A DNA stretch of 64,000 bases. It comes from Pediococcus argentinicus (lineage in GTDB: Bacteria; Bacillota; Bacilli; Lactobacillales; Lactobacillaceae). Both the position numbers and the translations under genes were made by a program. Numbering within the stretch: position 1 is the first letter of the stretch; every line of letters begins with the position of its first letter. The notes under the pieces are model-generated. The model searched no databases and was not told the DNA's origin. It worked only from the letters and a program-made list of their open reading frames with translations. The DNA is taken from assembly GCF_001437605.1 (NCBI RefSeq), contig NZ_JQCQ01000006.1, positions 1 to 64,000 on the forward strand, given 5' to 3'. Positions 47,175 to 56,433 of the stretch are shown piece by piece.

Positions 47175-47747
47175 ATGAAATCAATCTGTGTATTTTGTGG
47201 TTCAAATCCAGGTCATAATCCAATTTACAAAGAAGCAGCGGTTGAGTTAGCTTCTAATATCGTCTCAAACAAGTATAAACTCGTTTATGGCGGTGGAAAA
47301 TTAGGGCTAATGGGAATAATCGCAAATTATGTTTTGGACCACGAGACACCCGTTTTAGGTGTTATTCCTAAAACATTATCTTCAGAACAATTATTGCGTC
47401 TCACTGATGAGCAACTGGTCTTAACCAATAGTATTTCCGACCGGATTCAATACATGGTTGATGCGTCTGACGCACTCGTTGTACTCCCTGGTGGATTTGG
47501 TACGATGGAAGAACTCTCCAGTGTGTTGTGTTGGAGTGAACTAAGTTTGCATAATAAACCGATTGTACTTATGAATATTAACGGTTACTTTGATAAATAC
47601 ATTAGCTTTCTACAAAATGCTGTGGAAGAAGGATTCCTTGTCGAAGCTAATTACCGGTTATTGAAAGTCGCTACCTCTACCGAAGAAGCCTTTCGTGAAA
47701 TTAATCTTTACCAACATAACGTGGCGTTTAAGCATTTATCGAATTAA
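47175..47747 (+). CDS. LOG-family Rossmann protein (TIGR00730)
   Basis: The 190-residue protein has GGGKLGLMG near residue 43 and the LOG signature PGGFGTMEE around residue 99. LOG proteins release free cytokinin bases or other nucleobases from nucleoside 5'-monophosphates by hydrolysing the ribose bond. In bacteria the substrate is often AMP or an unknown nucleotide, so a nucleotide-salvage role is inferred. GAGGTG precedes the ATG, and a TATAAT lies at about 47146, so it may have its own promoter next to the nrd terminator. Confidence 0.9.
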   Translation: MKSICVFCGSNPGHNPIYKEAAVELASNIVSNKYKLVYGGGKLGLMGIIANYVLDHETPVLGVIPKTLSSEQLLRLTDEQLVLTNSISDRIQYMVDASDALVVLPGGFGTMEELSSVLCWSELSLHNKPIVLMNINGYFDKYISFLQNAVEEGFLVEANYRLLKVATSTEEAFREINLYQHNVAFKHLSN

Positions 47748-47762
47748 TAAAAAATAGACAAC

Positions 47763-47797
47763 AAAAAAGCATATTCCTTCGGAATATGCTTTTTATT
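47763..47797. terminator. Bidirectional terminator for the LOG gene and rplL
   Basis: AAAAAGCATATTCC and GGAATATGCTTTTT form a 14-base-pair stem around a TTC-type tight loop, with T-runs on both strands. Confidence 0.95.
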
Positions 47798-47816
47798 TGG
47801 GCTAGAGTAGAGTAAA

Positions 47817-48185
47817 TTATTTTACCTCTACGCTTGCTCCTGCTTCTTCTAACTTAGCTTTCATTTCGTTAGCTTCGTCTTCTGAAACGTCTTCTTTAAC
47901 AGCAACTGGTGCGCCATCAACCATGTCTTTAGCGTCCTTTAATCCAGCACCTGTGATTTCACGAACAGCTTTGATAACTTTGATCTTAGCTGAACCAGCT
48001 GAAGTTAATTCAACTGTGAATGATGTCTTAGCAGCAGCGCCATCAGCACCTGCAGCACCTGCAGCAGCTACGGGAGCAGCAGCAGAAACACCAAATTCTT
48101 CTTCGATTGCTTTAACTAAATCATTTAAGTCAGAGATTGAAGCACCTTTGATGTCTTCAATGAATTGATCTTTATCTAATGCCAT
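47817..48185 (-). CDS. rplL: 50S ribosomal protein L7/L12
   Basis: L7/L12 is the stalk protein that recruits translation factors. The 122 residues comprise the N-terminal dimerisation domain, an Ala/Gly-rich hinge (about 38-55), and the C-terminal factor-binding domain ending in ASVEVK. The ATG at 48185 follows GGAGGA; the longer frame is excluded by position of that site. It is last in the rplJ-rplL unit. Confidence 0.98.
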   Translation of the reverse strand: MALDKDQFIEDIKGASISDLNDLVKAIEEEFGVSAAAPVAAAGAAGADGAAAKTSFTVELTSAGSAKIKVIKAVREITGAGLKDAKDMVDGAPVAVKEDVSEDEANEMKAKLEEAGASVEVK

Positions 48186-48236
48186 GTTTGTATCCTCCAA
48201 TTAAGTTATATGGTTTATCCATATTTATATAGTATA

Positions 48237-48743
48237 TTATGCGGCGTCTTCTTCGCCTTTTTGGTCCACAACAGCTTGAAGTGCGTAAGCAACATCTCGA
48301 ACTGGTGACAAGAATTCGTTTGCAAGCATTGCAAGCAAGTCTTCACGACTAGGCATTGTTGCGAAGGCATTGATCTTGTCAACGTCAGCAACTTTACCTT
48401 CGATAACGCCACCCTTGATTTCAAGTTTGTCGTTACTGTCAGCGAAGCTCTTCAAAATCTTAGCAGGTGCTACAGGGTCTTCGTCTGAGAAGGCAACTGC
48501 AGAAGGGCCTGAGAAGACTTCTTCCATTCCATCAAAACCAGCTTTTTCAGCAGCACGTACTAAGATTTTGTTTTTGATAACTTCCATCTTAACACCTGCA
48601 TCACGTAATTGCTTACGTAAGTCAGTAACCTCAGCAACTGTTAATCCACGTGAATCAACAACGATTGCTGCGCTAGCGTCAGTAAATTCTTTAGTGACAC
48701 TATCAACGATTTCTGCTTTTTTAGCGATAGCTTCTTTACTCAT
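48237..48743 (-). CDS. rplJ: 50S ribosomal protein L10
   Basis: L10 anchors L12 dimers on the ribosome. The 168-residue protein starts [13 protein letters not shown] at 48743, behind GGAGGTG. The longer open frame would begin inside the leader hairpin and is rejected. The upstream leader is an L10 (L10-L12 binding) RNA with an attenuator, so the gene controls itself. Confidence 0.97.
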   Translation of the reverse strand: MSKEAIAKKAEIVDSVTKEFTDASAAIVVDSRGLTVAEVTDLRKQLRDAGVKMEVIKNKILVRAAEKAGFDGMEEVFSGPSAVAFSDEDPVAPAKILKSFADSNDKLEIKGGVIEGKVADVDKINAFATMPSREDLLAMLANEFLSPVRDVAYALQAVVDQKGEEDAA

Positions 48744-48769
48744 ATTAGTTTCACCTCCTGAATTTATTT

Positions 48770-48885
48770 GTAAGAACAAAAAATCCGTGTTCTCATACGA
48801 GGACACGGATAAATTTTATACGTTCCTCGGCAGGTAATATTAAGGTCTAACAAGACCACCTGAGTCTTAGGTAAATTATTCAGTT
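48770..48885 (-). ncRNA. Ribosomal protein L10 leader with attenuator
   Basis: On the minus strand the leader has GGTCTTGTTAGACC, then TTAATATTACCTGCCGAGG (48834-48852 region), the hallmark of the Firmicute L10 leader that binds L10-L12. It is followed by a perfect 8-base-pair hairpin, ATCCGTGT (48803-48810) with ACACGGAT (48783-48790), and T6. That hairpin is the intrinsic terminator through which excess L10 shuts down rplJL. Confidence 0.85.
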
Positions 48886-48937
48886 ATAATTCACTCTTAG
48901 AAATATATCACACTACCTGGAACCAATCAAGAGCTGA

Positions 48938-49627
48938 TTAAAATTGAGTAAAGTCAACCTTAACACCAGGTCCGAATGTTGATGATACAGAAACGTTCTT
49001 AATGAACGCACCCTTAACAGATGCAGGACGTAAACGAACGATTGTATCGTTGATCATGTTTAAGTTACCCATTAGCTTGTCTTCATCAAATGAAACTTTA
49101 CCAATTGGAACATGAACGTTACCATCACGGTCAGTACGGTAAGTTACCTTGCCGGCTTTTGATTCTTCAACAGCCTTAGTAACATCCATAGTAACAGTTC
49201 CGGTCTTAGGGTTTGGCATTAAGTTCTTAGGTCCAAGAACACGACCTAAACGACCAACTTGTCCCATCATGTCAGGTGTTGCAATAGCAACATCGAAATC
49301 AAGCCATCCACCTTGGATGCGTTGTACTAAGTCGTCTTCACCGACGACATCAGCACCAGCAGCTTCAGCTTCTTTAGCTTTTTCACCCTTAGCAAATACG
49401 ATTACAGTTTGTTCTTTACCAGTTCCGTTAGGCAAAACAACAGCACCACGCAATTGTTGGTCAGCTTGTTTTGTGTCAACGTTCAAGTTATAAACAGTTT
49501 CAACTGTTGCATCGAACTTTGCAAAATCAACTTTTTTAACTAATTCAAGAGCTTCCTTTGGAGCATATGCCTTATCAGCATCTACTTGTTTTAGAGCGTC
49601 TTGATACTTTTTACCTTTTTTAGCCAT
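48938..49627 (-). CDS. rplA: 50S ribosomal protein L1
   Basis: L1 forms the mobile E-site stalk. The 229-residue protein starts [12 protein letters not shown] at 49627 behind GGAGGA. Family blocks include [20 protein letters not shown] and the C-terminal GPGVKVD. It follows rplK after 91 bases. Confidence 0.97.
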   Translation of the reverse strand: MAKKGKKYQDALKQVDADKAYAPKEALELVKKVDFAKFDATVETVYNLNVDTKQADQQLRGAVVLPNGTGKEQTVIVFAKGEKAKEAEAAGADVVGEDDLVQRIQGGWLDFDVAIATPDMMGQVGRLGRVLGPKNLMPNPKTGTVTMDVTKAVEESKAGKVTYRTDRDGNVHVPIGKVSFDEDKLMGNLNMINDTIVRLRPASVKGAFIKNVSVSSTFGPGVKVDFTQF

Positions 49628-49718
49628 CTGTGTGTCTTCCTCCTTGCAAAATGTGGTTATAGCGGATTGTCCTCCCACTTGATACATCTATTTTAGTAGA
49701 GTATCCGACCATTCGTAA

Positions 49719-50144
49719 TTAGTCTTCGACAACGAATCCCATACTACGAGCAGTACCTTCGATCATGCGCATTGCAGCTTCTGTATCTGCAGCGTTTAGA
49801 TCTTGCATTTTTGATTCTGCGATTTCCTTAACTTGTGCCTTTGTAACTGTGGCAACTTTGTTAGTGTTAGGTTCGCCTGAACCATGTTCAACACCGGCAG
49901 CCTTCTTCAATAGAACAGATGCAGGTGGTGTTTTTGTAACGAAGTCGAATGAACGATCTTCGTACACTGTGATTACAACAGGAATAAGCAAACCAGCTTG
50001 GTCAGCTGTACGAGCATTAAAGTCCTTTGTAAATCCCATGATATTAATACCTGCTTGTCCTAAAGCTGGTCCAACTGGTGGAGCTGGAGTTGCTTTTCCT
50101 CCAGGTATTTGCAATTTAACGATATTTGCTACTTTTTTAGCCAC
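49719..50144 (-). CDS. rplK: 50S ribosomal protein L11
   Basis: L11 forms the GTPase-associated centre with 23S rRNA and takes part in the stringent response. The 141 residues start from GTG at 50144 (reading [17 protein letters not shown]), eight bases after AGGAGG. A nearer ATG is out of frame. The block [19 protein letters not shown] is intact. It precedes rplA in the usual L11-L1 unit. Confidence 0.96.
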   Translation of the reverse strand: MAKKVANIVKLQIPGGKATPAPPVGPALGQAGINIMGFTKDFNARTADQAGLLIPVVITVYEDRSFDFVTKTPPASVLLKKAAGVEHGSGEPNTNKVATVTKAQVKEIAESKMQDLNAADTEAAMRMIEGTARSMGFVVED

Positions 50145-50234
50145 GCGACATACCTCCTTATAAGTCCGTGTGTGGTAAATGAGGATCTTAATTTCCTCTC
50201 CCACTCAATACAATATGCAAAGCATACAAAGAGT

Positions 50235-50263
50235 AGTTTACCATACAAGTTTAACTATCTCAA
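50235..50263 (-). promoter_or_regulatory. Candidate rplK promoter
   Basis: On the minus strand TTGAGA (50258-50263) and TAAACT (50235-50240) are 17 bases apart, with TGG just before the -10. It lies in the nusG-rplK gap. Confidence 0.55.
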
Positions 50264-50270
50264 TCTGAAA

Positions 50271-50822
50271 TTAGTCCAATTTATCAATTTGGTCAATATC
50301 AAGTTCTGTACTTGTTTCACGACCAAACATATCGATATCAACTTTAAGTTTCATATTCTTTTCGTCAACTTCAGTAATCTTACCGGTTAAGCCATTGAAA
50401 GCACCTTCGATAATCTTAACAAGTTCGCCGACTTCAACATCGATGTCAGCATGACGAGCAGACATACCAAGACGACGCAAGATACGATCAACTTCGTCTG
50501 GTAAAAGTGGAGTTGGTTTACTACCGGAACCATGTGATCCAATAAATCCAGTAACACCTGGTGTATTACGAACAACGTACCAAGAATCATCAGTCATAAC
50601 CATTTCAACTAATACATATCCGGGGAATTCGTTCTTTTTAACAACCTTATCTTTACCGTTCTTTGTTTCATGTTCCTCTTCTTCAGGAACAACTACACGG
50701 AAAATGAAGTCTTCCATTCCCATTGACTTAGCACGTGAGTCTAAGTTGTTTTTAACTTTGTTTTCGTATCCTGAATAAGTATGTAATACATACCAGTTTT
50801 TTTCTGCAGTTTCCAATTCCAC
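50271..50822 (-). CDS. nusG: Transcription antitermination/pausing factor NusG
   Basis: NusG binds RNA polymerase through its NGN domain and links it to ribosomes or Rho by its KOW domain. The 183-residue protein has WYVLHTYSGYENKVKNNL near the start, the VVRNTPGVTGFIG block at about 85-97, and the KOW motif VKIIEGAFNGLTGKI around residue 135. It follows secE after 89 bases, the standard order. Confidence 0.97.
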   Translation of the reverse strand: MELETAEKNWYVLHTYSGYENKVKNNLDSRAKSMGMEDFIFRVVVPEEEEHETKNGKDKVVKKNEFPGYVLVEMVMTDDSWYVVRNTPGVTGFIGSHGSGSKPTPLLPDEVDRILRRLGMSARHADIDVEVGELVKIIEGAFNGLTGKITEVDEKNMKLKVDIDMFGRETSTELDIDQIDKLD

Positions 50823-50911
50823 CAGCTCCTTTATACAAAATAAAAAAACTTCGACCAGCGAAGTTTCCTAAGTGAGTTAAGTATAGCAAAGATAAACCCT
50901 AAAAGCTATGT

Positions 50912-51082
50912 TTAAACAAAGAGCTTCAAGAATAACTGTACAACCCAATCTACCAAAGCTAAAAAGATAATGAAGAAGACTGATGTTCCAATTACGGTAA
51001 ATGAGTCTTTTCTTAATTGACGACCATTTGGCCAATCAACAGCTTTCATTTCGGTTCCAACACTCTTTATAAAACGAAACAT
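50912..51082 (-). CDS. secE: Preprotein translocase subunit SecE
   Basis: This 56-residue, single-spanning membrane protein clamps SecY. It reads MFRFIKSVGTEMKAVDWPNG, then RQLRKDS and a hydrophobic stretch (about residues 29-50). The block VDWPN before the membrane helix is the SecE signature. It starts at an ATG at 51082 behind AGGAGG that overlaps the end of rpmG. Confidence 0.95.
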   Translation of the reverse strand: MFRFIKSVGTEMKAVDWPNGRQLRKDSFTVIGTSVFFIIFLALVDWVVQLFLKLFV

Positions 51083-51095
51083 ATGCGCTTACCTC

Positions 51096-51245
51096 CTACC
51101 TAGTTTCACGATGAATCGTATGTTTATTACAGATTTTACAATATTTTTTTACTTCTAAACGTTCTGTCCGTTGCGGATTGGATGCAACAGTATAGTTCCG
51201 TGATCCACAAATAGTACAGGCTAAAGCTACTTTTCTCTGGGGCAT
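51096..51245 (-). CDS. rpmG: 50S ribosomal protein L33
   Basis: The 49-residue protein [18 protein letters not shown] carries two cysteine pairs (C10/C13, C36/C39), so it is the zinc-binding, C+ form of L33. It starts at 51245 after GGAGGG. The position before secE-nusG identifies it as the rpmG paralogue of the sigH-rpmG-secE-nusG block. Confidence 0.95.
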   Translation of the reverse strand: MPQRKVALACTICGSRNYTVASNPQRTERLEVKKYCKICNKHTIHRETR

Positions 51246-51273
51246 AAAAATCCCTCCTAAATATTACTCATAA

Positions 51274-51302
51274 ACTCTAGCATGGTAACCGGTCGGTGTC
51301 AA
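51274..51302 (-). promoter_or_regulatory. rpmG-secE-nusG promoter
   Basis: On the minus strand the perfect -35 TTGACA (51297-51302) and TAGAGT (51274-51279) are spaced by 17 bases, immediately after the sigH stop. Confidence 0.8.
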
Positions 51303-51307
51303 TTTGT

Positions 51308-51907
51308 TTAAACATCAAATAACTGACCACCAAATTTTCTGTGACAACGCCCGATTGCATTAGTGATTTGTTTCAACTCGCAGTCTAGTTCTTCAGCAAT
51401 GTCACTAGGCTTATAACCATTGAATAACCGACTAGAAATATCTTTTTCAAACTTTGAAAGTTCAGAATGATACTCGGCATAATTTTCTTTTAAGATTAGA
51501 GATTTAGACGGATCATGTACTAAACTAGGACGTTCTTTATATGCTTTTAGTGCATTTTCAGGTAATGATTCAAATGAGCAAACTTCCTGGTCCGCTTTTC
51601 GCTTAAAAGCTAGGTTGAACCTTACTAAGCTACAAACTCGATTTGAAAAACTCTGTTTAAACAAAGCTCCAATAGTAACGTGTCGTGTAAAATCAAAGCT
51701 CATAACTGATTTGTAAAAAACAATCCGACCTTCTTGAATCCAGTCATCCGTGTCAAAATGTTTCAAATGATGTTCCCTCTGGCTTTTAAAAACCACGCCG
51801 ATATAACGTTGAAATAACGGTTCAAAATACTGAATTTGATTATCTTGAACTAACTTTACCATTGTTTCATCATCTAAACTTTTATACTTTTCACCTTTGT
51901 AATTCAT
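51308..51907 (-). CDS. Sigma-70 family factor, SigH/ComX-like
   Basis: The 199-residue protein has sigma region 2 (MVKLVQDNQIQYFEPLF, DWIQEGRIVFYK), and a C-terminal region 4 helix-turn-helix with the DIAEELDCELKQITNAIGRCHRK block. It occupies the place of sigH between rlmB and rpmG. In lactobacilli such genes are called sigH or comX and can switch on competence genes such as comFA-comFC at 19-21 kb. The ATG at 51907 follows GGGGAG. The order is conserved, but the yacP gene normally found just upstream is absent here. Confidence 0.83.
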   Translation of the reverse strand: MNYKGEKYKSLDDETMVKLVQDNQIQYFEPLFQRYIGVVFKSQREHHLKHFDTDDWIQEGRIVFYKSVMSFDFTRHVTIGALFKQSFSNRVCSLVRFNLAFKRKADQEVCSFESLPENALKAYKERPSLVHDPSKSLILKENYAEYHSELSKFEKDISSRLFNGYKPSDIAEELDCELKQITNAIGRCHRKFGGQLFDV

Positions 51908-51981
51908 TGTGCTCCCCGCACCCTCACAACTATTAAATATACAAGAAGTGTGTAAACACGCCAAGGTGGTTATCGACAAAT

Positions 51982-52019
51982 AAAAAAACTAATTTCTCTC
52001 ATTTGAGAAACTAGTTTTA
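51982..52019 (-). terminator. Terminator after rlmB
   Basis: On the minus strand AAAACTAGTTTCTC pairs with GAGAAATTAGTTTT (one G-U pair, short loop), followed by T-run. It separates rlmB from the sigma-factor gene. Confidence 0.88.
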
Positions 52020-52026
52020 AGTGTAA

Positions 52027-52788
52027 TTAAAGTTGATGTCTTGAATTGAAGCCTTGATAAATTAAAAGCCCAGCAGCAACACTAGCATTTAGACTTTGGA
52101 CTTCCCCAACCATCGGAATCGAAAGCATTTGATCGACATTATCCTTTAAAAGGCGTGCAATTCCTTTACCTTCATTTCCTATGATAAGACCGACTGAACC
52201 TTTCGCATCCCAGCGACGATAATCAGTTCCTTTCATATCAGTTCCAAAAATCCAAACACCGCGATCTTTCAATTCTTTAACTGTATTAACAAGGTTATTC
52301 ACTTGAACCACTGGAACACGTTCAATCGCGCCAGTTGAAGTTTTAGCAACGGTACTTGTTAGTCCTACTGCACGACGTTTTGGAATAATCACTCCATGAA
52401 CTCCAGCCGCATCAGCTGTTCTTAAAATTGATCCAAGATTATGTGGATCTTCGATGCTATCTAGAATGAGAATAAATGGTTCTTCTTCTCGTTCCTGAGC
52501 TAAATTAAAAATATCATCTAAGTCAGCGTATTGGAAAGCTGATACCGCAAGGACAATTCCTTGGTGATTTTGACGATCAGACAAAGTGTCGAGCTTCTTT
52601 TTCGTAACGCGTTGGACAATAAGTCCTCGCTTTTCTGCTTTACGTGCCAATTTGTTAACAGCATCTGATTTTAGACCTTCTTGAATGAAGACCTTATTAA
52701 TCGAGTGGTCACTGTTTAAACTAGCCTCAGCAGCGTGACGACCAATCACAAAATCTGTTTGTTCTGGTTGTTCATTTTGATTATTCAA
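52027..52788 (-). CDS. rlmB: 23S rRNA (guanosine-2'-O)-methyltransferase RlmB
   Basis: RlmB methylates G2251 in the peptidyl-transferase P-loop. The protein has the N-terminal L30e-like substrate-binding part (from [13 protein letters not shown]) and the SPOUT domain with the trefoil-knot motifs [33 protein letters not shown] and [19 protein letters not shown]. No ATG fits the family N-terminus; a TTG at 52788 preceded by AAGGA gives 253 residues and overlaps the mrnC stop. It is the likely start, with moderate certainty. Confidence 0.88.
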   Translation of the reverse strand: MNNQNEQPEQTDFVIGRHAAEASLNSDHSINKVFIQEGLKSDAVNKLARKAEKRGLIVQRVTKKKLDTLSDRQNHQGIVLAVSAFQYADLDDIFNLAQEREEEPFILILDSIEDPHNLGSILRTADAAGVHGVIIPKRRAVGLTSTVAKTSTGAIERVPVVQVNNLVNTVKELKDRGVWIFGTDMKGTDYRRWDAKGSVGLIIGNEGKGIARLLKDNVDQMLSIPMVGEVQSLNASVAAGLLIYQGFNSRHQL

Positions 52789-53194
52789 TACGTAATTTTC
52801 CTTCCTCAACGTGTTCAATACACCATTGTGCGAACTCTTTAATTCGATCATCTTGATTAGTTAAAGACAAGTAACCCACAATTGCTTCAAATCCAGTTGA
52901 AATTCGATAGGTCATGACCGAAGTATTTTTAGCACTCGTATGACTTTTAGCATTCCGACCTTTTTTAAAAGCATCTTGTTCTGCTTCAGTTAGAAAGTCT
53001 TCTTCATTCATAGCATCAATTAAAGCAGCCTGTGCTTTAGCCGAAACATAGCGTGTTGCTGTGTGATGCAATCGATTTGGTTTCGTCAATCCTTGCTCAA
53101 TGAGATGTCTACGAATAAACACTTCATAAACCGCATCACCTAAGTAAGCCAACGCAATCCCATTTACTGCCTGATAATTCACTTCATTAGTCAT
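52781..53194 (-). CDS. mrnC: Mini-ribonuclease III
   Basis: MrnC processes the 23S rRNA precursor. The 137-residue protein has the RNase III catalytic core without a double-stranded RNA-binding domain: [16 protein letters not shown] near residue 15 carries the metal-binding Asp and Glu. The ATG at 53194 overlaps cysS by eight bases, with its ribosome binding site GGAG inside cysS, so the two are coupled. A longer frame is excluded by this. Confidence 0.93.
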   Translation of the reverse strand: MTNEVNYQAVNGIALAYLGDAVYEVFIRRHLIEQGLTKPNRLHHTATRYVSAKAQAALIDAMNEEDFLTEAEQDAFKKGRNAKSHTSAKNTSVMTYRISTGFEAIVGYLSLTNQDDRIKEFAQWCIEHVEEGKLRIE

Positions 53195-54599
53195 TCTTTT
53201 TTCTCCAACGTGTTCCATTTGGTGTATCTTCCAGTACAATTCCCATTGCTGTTAATTGATCACGAATCTGATCACTAGTTGCAAAGTCGCGGTTCTCGCG
53301 AGCTTCGTCACGTTTCTTAATTAGTAAATCAATATCTTGATCATCTGATTCATCCTGCTTTAGTGCTACTCCAAAAACAAGCATCATTGCACTATAACTC
53401 TTTAATAAGTCCTTGATTTGATCAGCATTAACCTGTTCAGCTTCACTGTACACATTTAATAATTTAGTGAATTCATAGACCGTTGTAATTCCATTCTGAA
53501 CGTTGAAATCATCATCCATGTTTGTTTCAAACTGCTTTTTAAGATTTTCAGCTTGTTTCAAAACTTCATAATCTTTTTCACCATCAGCATTCTTCAATCG
53601 GTAGCTCAGGTTTACAAAAGCATTTTGAATCTTCTCTAAGTTGTTCTTAGCATCATCTAAATTAGCTTGTGTATATTGGATGGGACGACGATATTGCGTT
53701 GTGGCCATGAAGAATCTGAGTACTTCAGGATTAACCTTCTTAACCAAATCATGCACAGTTACAAAGTTTCCAAGTGACTTACTCATCTTTTCATTTTCAT
53801 CACCAACTGTGACGAAACCATTATGCATCCAGTAACGAGCAAATGTTTTACCAGTCTTAGCTTCACTTTGGGCAATTTCATTTTCATGATGTGGAAACTG
53901 TAAATCCTCACCACCACCATGAATATCAAAGGTATCACCTAAATACTTAGTCGACATTACTGAACATTCAATATGCCATCCAGGGCGACCCTTCCCAAAT
54001 GGTGAATCCCATGAGATTTCATTTGGTTTAGCTGCCTTCCATAAAGCAAAATCAATTGGATCTTCCTTACGAGCCGTTTCTTCATCATCAACATGTTGAC
54101 TAGCACCTTGTTCGAGTTCATCAATATTTTGATGTGAAAGTTCACCGTACTTTTCAAATTTACGAGCACGATAATATACATCGCCTTCTACTTCGTAAGC
54201 AAATCCCTTTTCAATCAAATCTGAAATAAATTCAATGATTTCTGGAATATTTTCAGTTGCACGTGGATTAACTGTTGCAGGTTCAACATTAACTGCACGG
54301 ACATCTTCCGTAAAAGCATTGATAAACCGATCTGCTAACTCTGGAACTGTGATTCCTTCTTCATTGGCAGTCCGAATCATCTTATCGTCAACATCAGTAA
54401 AGTTTGAAACGAACTTAACAGTGTATCCCCTATATTCAAAATAACGACGGATTGTATCAAACGCAATGATACTGCGAGCATTACCAATATGAATGTAGTT
54501 ATAGACAGTTGGTCCACAGACATACATGCTAACCTGATTTTCTTTAAGAGGCTTAAAATCTTCCTTAGCTCTAGTCATGGTGTTATAAATTTGAATCAT
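53187..54599 (-). CDS. cysS: Cysteinyl-tRNA synthetase
   Basis: CysS charges tRNA-Cys. The 470 residues have HIGN at 37-40 (HIGH motif), zinc ligands C28, C212, H237 and E241, and KMSKS at 271-275. It is followed directly by mrnC. A promoter lies 20-45 bases upstream of the start. Between it and gltX sit a terminator and structured element C. No T-box sequence (AAGAGTGG-type, ACCGCG) was found upstream. Confidence 0.97.
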   Translation of the reverse strand: MIQIYNTMTRAKEDFKPLKENQVSMYVCGPTVYNYIHIGNARSIIAFDTIRRYFEYRGYTVKFVSNFTDVDDKMIRTANEEGITVPELADRFINAFTEDVRAVNVEPATVNPRATENIPEIIEFISDLIEKGFAYEVEGDVYYRARKFEKYGELSHQNIDELEQGASQHVDDEETARKEDPIDFALWKAAKPNEISWDSPFGKGRPGWHIECSVMSTKYLGDTFDIHGGGEDLQFPHHENEIAQSEAKTGKTFARYWMHNGFVTVGDENEKMSKSLGNFVTVHDLVKKVNPEVLRFFMATTQYRRPIQYTQANLDDAKNNLEKIQNAFVNLSYRLKNADGEKDYEVLKQAENLKKQFETNMDDDFNVQNGITTVYEFTKLLNVYSEAEQVNADQIKDLLKSYSAMMLVFGVALKQDESDDQDIDLLIKKRDEARENRDFATSDQIRDQLTAMGIVLEDTPNGTRWRKKND

Positions 54600-54632
54600 C
54601 AGCTATCACCCTTTTCGAATTATTTAAGTTCA

Positions 54633-54661
54633 ATTTTAGATTAAATGATTAGTTAAAGCAA
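54633..54661 (-). promoter_or_regulatory. cysS promoter
   Basis: On the minus strand TTGCTT (54656-54661) and TAAAAT (54633-54638) are separated by 17 bases, close before the cysS ribosome binding site. Confidence 0.6.
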
Positions 54662-54670
54662 AGATTCATG

Positions 54671-54790
54671 TAAGAGAGTGAAAAAAAAGACGCTTTGACT
54701 CTGAGCAATAGCATAGGAAACCGAATGATTCGTATTTGGAATCGTTTGGTTTTCATAGCTATGCACAAGGGTCAGTCTTTTTTTCCCGAT
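54671..54790 (+). repeat. Structured intergenic element, copy C
   Basis: Read on the plus strand it begins TAAGAGAGTGA (54671-54681). An outer AAAGAC/GTCTTT and P1, GACTC (54697-54701) with GGGTC (54769-54773), enclose the box TGAGCA. P2 pairs ATAGC (54708-54712) with GCTAT (54758-54762). P3 pairs GGAAA/TTTTC, CCGAA/TTTGG, a T-G wobble (54726/54744), and GATTC/GAATC, with a 7-base loop at 54732-54738. Runs of A at one end and T at the other would allow termination on either strand. It lies between gltX and cysS. Confidence 0.76.
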
Positions 54791-54815
54791 TTAATATAGT
54801 AAAACCCGTAAATAT

Positions 54816-54860
54816 AAAAAGAGTCCGAAGCAAAAACTAATGTTTTTACTTAGACTCTCT
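54816..54860 (-). terminator. Terminator of gltX
   Basis: On the minus strand AGAGTCTAAG and CTTCGGACTCT, with AAAAAC/GTTTTT inside, form a stem-loop followed by T5ATAT. Confidence 0.85.
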
Positions 54861-54868
54861 CATCATAA

Positions 54869-56362
54869 TTATTTTTCTTCCAGTTCAGCAATCATAGCCT
54901 TCAAGTGTTTCATTGAAAGGTCGTAACCTAACAACTCAAGACTTTCTGGCAATTCTGGTCCGTGCATTTCATGAGTGATGGCAATACGAATTGGCATCCA
55001 GAGTGCGCGACCTTTGATTCCTGTTTCTTTTTGAACAGCTTTGATGGCAGCTAAAATATTAACTGTATCGAACAATTCAAGTTCTTCAAATTTCTTTTCC
55101 AAACTCTTCAAAGCAGGAAGAGCATTATCAGCAGCTAATTCTTTTTGTGAATCTTCGTCAATTTCGTCTGGTCCATGGAAAAATAGTTCTGCGAACTCAA
55201 CGATTTGAGCTGTATAACTCATTTGACGCTTGAATAAGTTTACTAACTTACGAGCCCATTCCACTTTTTCAGCAGATGGATTCTTAGCAATCTTATCTGC
55301 CTTAATAAGTTGTAATAATGAAGAATGCATAATGCGGTCTTCATCAGCAGCCTTAACATATTGGTTGTTAATCCATTCCAACTTCTTAGCATCAAATGCA
55401 GCAGGTGATTTGCTTAAACGCTTTTCATCGTACATTTTAACGAATTCTCTCAAACTAAAGATTTCGCTTTCGCCAACTGGAGACCAACCTAGTAAAATAA
55501 TAAAGTTCAACATAGCTTCTGGTAAGTATCCTAAACTACGGTATTGTTCAATAAATTGAAGAACACTTTCGTCACGTTTACTTAACTTCTTACCTGTTTC
55601 ACTATTGATAATCAAACTCATGTGACCAAAGACTGGTGCATCCCAGCCAAATGCTTCATAAATCATCAATTGTTTTGGTGTATTAGCAACATGATCATCA
55701 CCACGGAACACGTGGCTAATCTTCATCAAGTGATCGTCAACTACAACAGCAAAGTTATATGTTGGCATACCATCACGTTTTTGAATGACAAAGTCGCCAC
55801 CGATACTGTCAGAGTCAAAAGACACATTACCCTTAACAACATCATCCCAAGCATAAGTTGTATTAACTGGTACTTTGAAACGAATAACTGGTGTAATTCC
55901 AGCAGCTTTAGCATCGGCAATCTTTTGAGCTTTTTGTTCAACACTCAAACCTGCATATTCATCCACGTAATGTGGCATTTCACCATTAGCTTTTTGTTCT
56001 TCACGTTGAGTAGCTAGTTCTTCTTCAGTCATGTATGATTCGTAAGCTTTACCTTCGTCCATCAATTGTTTGATCAATGGTTGGTAAATATCTTTACGTT
56101 CAGACTGACGGTAAGGACCATATTCACCGGGCTTGTCAGGACCTTCATCCCAATCCATACCCAACCACTTCAAATTATCGATCTGACTCTTTTCACCATC
56201 AGCGATATTACGACTTTGGTCGGTATCCTCAATTCTAAGAATGAACTTACCCTTGTAATGACGGGCAAACAAATAGTTAAATAATGCGGTTCTTGCGTTA
56301 CCGATATGCAAATGTCCTGTTGGACTTGGAGCATAACGTACACGAATTTCTTGCTTTGCCAA
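54869..56362 (-). CDS. gltX: Glutamyl-tRNA synthetase
   Basis: GltX charges tRNA-Glu, and in most Firmicutes also tRNA-Gln before amidation. The 497-residue form has HLHIGN (17-22, HIGH motif) and KLSKR (KMSKS). The start is a TTG at 56362, behind GGAGAGGTG; the longer frame has no ribosome binding site. It follows yacL, as in the conserved radA-yacL-gltX-cysS block. Confidence 0.96.
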   Translation of the reverse strand: MAKQEIRVRYAPSPTGHLHIGNARTALFNYLFARHYKGKFILRIEDTDQSRNIADGEKSQIDNLKWLGMDWDEGPDKPGEYGPYRQSERKDIYQPLIKQLMDEGKAYESYMTEEELATQREEQKANGEMPHYVDEYAGLSVEQKAQKIADAKAAGITPVIRFKVPVNTTYAWDDVVKGNVSFDSDSIGGDFVIQKRDGMPTYNFAVVVDDHLMKISHVFRGDDHVANTPKQLMIYEAFGWDAPVFGHMSLIINSETGKKLSKRDESVLQFIEQYRSLGYLPEAMLNFIILLGWSPVGESEIFSLREFVKMYDEKRLSKSPAAFDAKKLEWINNQYVKAADEDRIMHSSLLQLIKADKIAKNPSAEKVEWARKLVNLFKRQMSYTAQIVEFAELFFHGPDEIDEDSQKELAADNALPALKSLEKKFEELELFDTVNILAAIKAVQKETGIKGRALWMPIRIAITHEMHGPELPESLELLGYDLSMKHLKAMIAELEEK

Positions 56363-56433
56363 AATTAACACCTCTCCAAAATTTCTGTTCACAACGTCTT
56401 TAATTCTACAATTCTCACTATAATAAATAAAGT

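Noticed and set aside
48744-48806. Longer N-terminus for L10
   Set aside because: It would start in the attenuator hairpin; the ATG at 48743 has a strong ribosome binding site and the family N-terminus.
54600-54868. T-box leader for cysS
   Set aside because: No AAGAGTGG or ACCGCG-type T-box sequence on the minus strand; the region instead holds the gltX terminator, element C and a plain promoter.
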